The notes beneath the pieces were generated by a model that saw only the letters and a list, made by a program, of their open reading frames with translations, had not been told where the DNA came from and searched no databases. Positions 63,819 through 64,000 of a stretch of DNA of 64,000 nt are shown here, piece after piece. Position numbers and translations under genes: made by a program. The stretch is from Kappaphycus alvarezii. Taxonomy: Eukaryota; Rhodophyta; Florideophyceae; Gigartinales; Solieriaceae. Positions within the stretch are counted from its first letter, which is position 1, and each line of letters opens with the position of its first letter. The stretch covers positions 1,302,001-1,366,000 of the forward strand of contig NADL03000699.1 in NCBI GenBank assembly GCA_002205965.3, read 5' to 3'.

Positions 63819-64000
63819 CAATGCTCTTGTTGTTCTTGTGGGAGTTCTATCCATTCATCAGGGAGAGTATAGGGTTTACTGTAAGGATATGGTGGTAGCT
63901 CATTTCCAATATGATGAGAGAGTGTGTAACGTGCGATGACCGGCTCATCTCCTTGGTCAAGAGTTTCGTAGATTCGGCGTATGGTTTCATAGTGTTCTCT
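63819..64000 (-). CDS. C-terminal part of an ORF entering from beyond the window
   Basis: On the minus strand from the window edge: REHYETIRRIYETLDQGDEP, VIARYTLSHHIGNELPPYPY and TLPDEWIELPQEQQEH, then TGA at 63819. Sixty open codons with coherent composition. Not recognised. The left arm keeps only the first ~16 bp match (GACCATTATGAAACCA at 52165). It could belong to a host gene or to the repeat unit that makes the arms. Confidence 0.4.

Larger units (their letters stand above)
62400..63830 (-). repeat. Right arm of the large inverted duplication
   Basis: Contiguous counterpart of 52215-52520 plus 54000-55033 in reverse orientation, without the 1.45-kb segment. It carries the intact acidic gene, its promoter-like region and downstream sequence (62406-62670) homologous to 54770-55030. 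Confidence 0.75.

Noticed and set aside
1..64000. Repeat-induced point mutation (RIP) as the cause of decay
   Set aside because: Active-site changes include transversions (GAC to CAC, GAT to GAA, GAG to CAG) and many lesions are indels; I did not see a general C-to-T pattern by eye, though dinucleotide counts would be needed to exclude it.

Overview
The window is eukaryotic nuclear DNA and is almost entirely a transposon graveyard. There is no operon structure, no ribosome-binding-site spacing and no rRNA or confident tRNA gene. Coding sequence is broken by stops and frameshifts nearly everywhere. At least four LTR retrotransposons (one Ty3/gypsy, three Ty1/copia), a LINE family with a restriction-like endonuclease C-terminus, three hAT transposases, a PIF/Harbinger pair (DDE transposase plus Myb/SANT protein), two DDE_Tnp_4-type transposases and one Tc1/pogo element can be read by eye. 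The mixture, and the particular copia lineage at 31-37 kb (a type familiar to me from fungi), suggest an early-diverging fungus or a fungus-like protist with a large repeat-rich genome. I cannot name the species.

Layout. 0-2.4 kb: hAT remnant (minus). 2.7-3.5 kb: LTR-like repeat whose second copy heads the copia at 31 kb. 4.4-8 kb: C-rich leader followed by a decayed acidic, Ser/Asp/Glu-rich, probably nuclear host-type gene. 8.8 kb: perfect 41-bp palindrome. 9.2-15.6 kb: Ty3/gypsy element with gag, protease, RT, RNase H and integrase in order. 15.8-23.6 kb: LINE cluster (five separate endonuclease-domain pieces and one longer RT copy), plus a DDE transposase end and a second copy of the gypsy leader. 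23.7-25.1 kb: DDE_Tnp_4 transposase (minus). 25.36-27.51 kb: Tc1/pogo element with both terminal inverted repeats and a TA duplication. 28.6 kb: 30-bp minisatellite. 29.7-30.3 and 38.3-38.7 kb: a repeat pair in which one copy carries a 208-bp insertion and the other keeps the empty site. 30.9-36.9 kb: old fungal-type copia. 39.2-40.3 kb: hAT. 40.54-45.56 kb: copia with complete LTRs and a 5-bp target duplication, apparently inserted next to or inside a PIF/Harbinger element (45.6-48.5 kb). 48.6-49.4 kb: hAT. 50.7-51.4 kb: Sel1-like repeat remnant. 52.1-63.8 kb: two inverted arms carrying an acidic-protein gene (broken left copy, intact right copy) around a 6-kb minus-strand copia and LINE fragments; the left arm alone carries an extra 1.45-kb segment with a C2H2 zinc-finger ORF.

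The best candidates for living genes are the intact acidic ORF at 62671-63321 (minus) and the ORF running off the right edge (63819-64000, minus). Most transposon proteins carry visible lesions, several exactly at catalytic residues, so transposition from this locus is unlikely. Boundaries given as about are read by eye without alignment tools.
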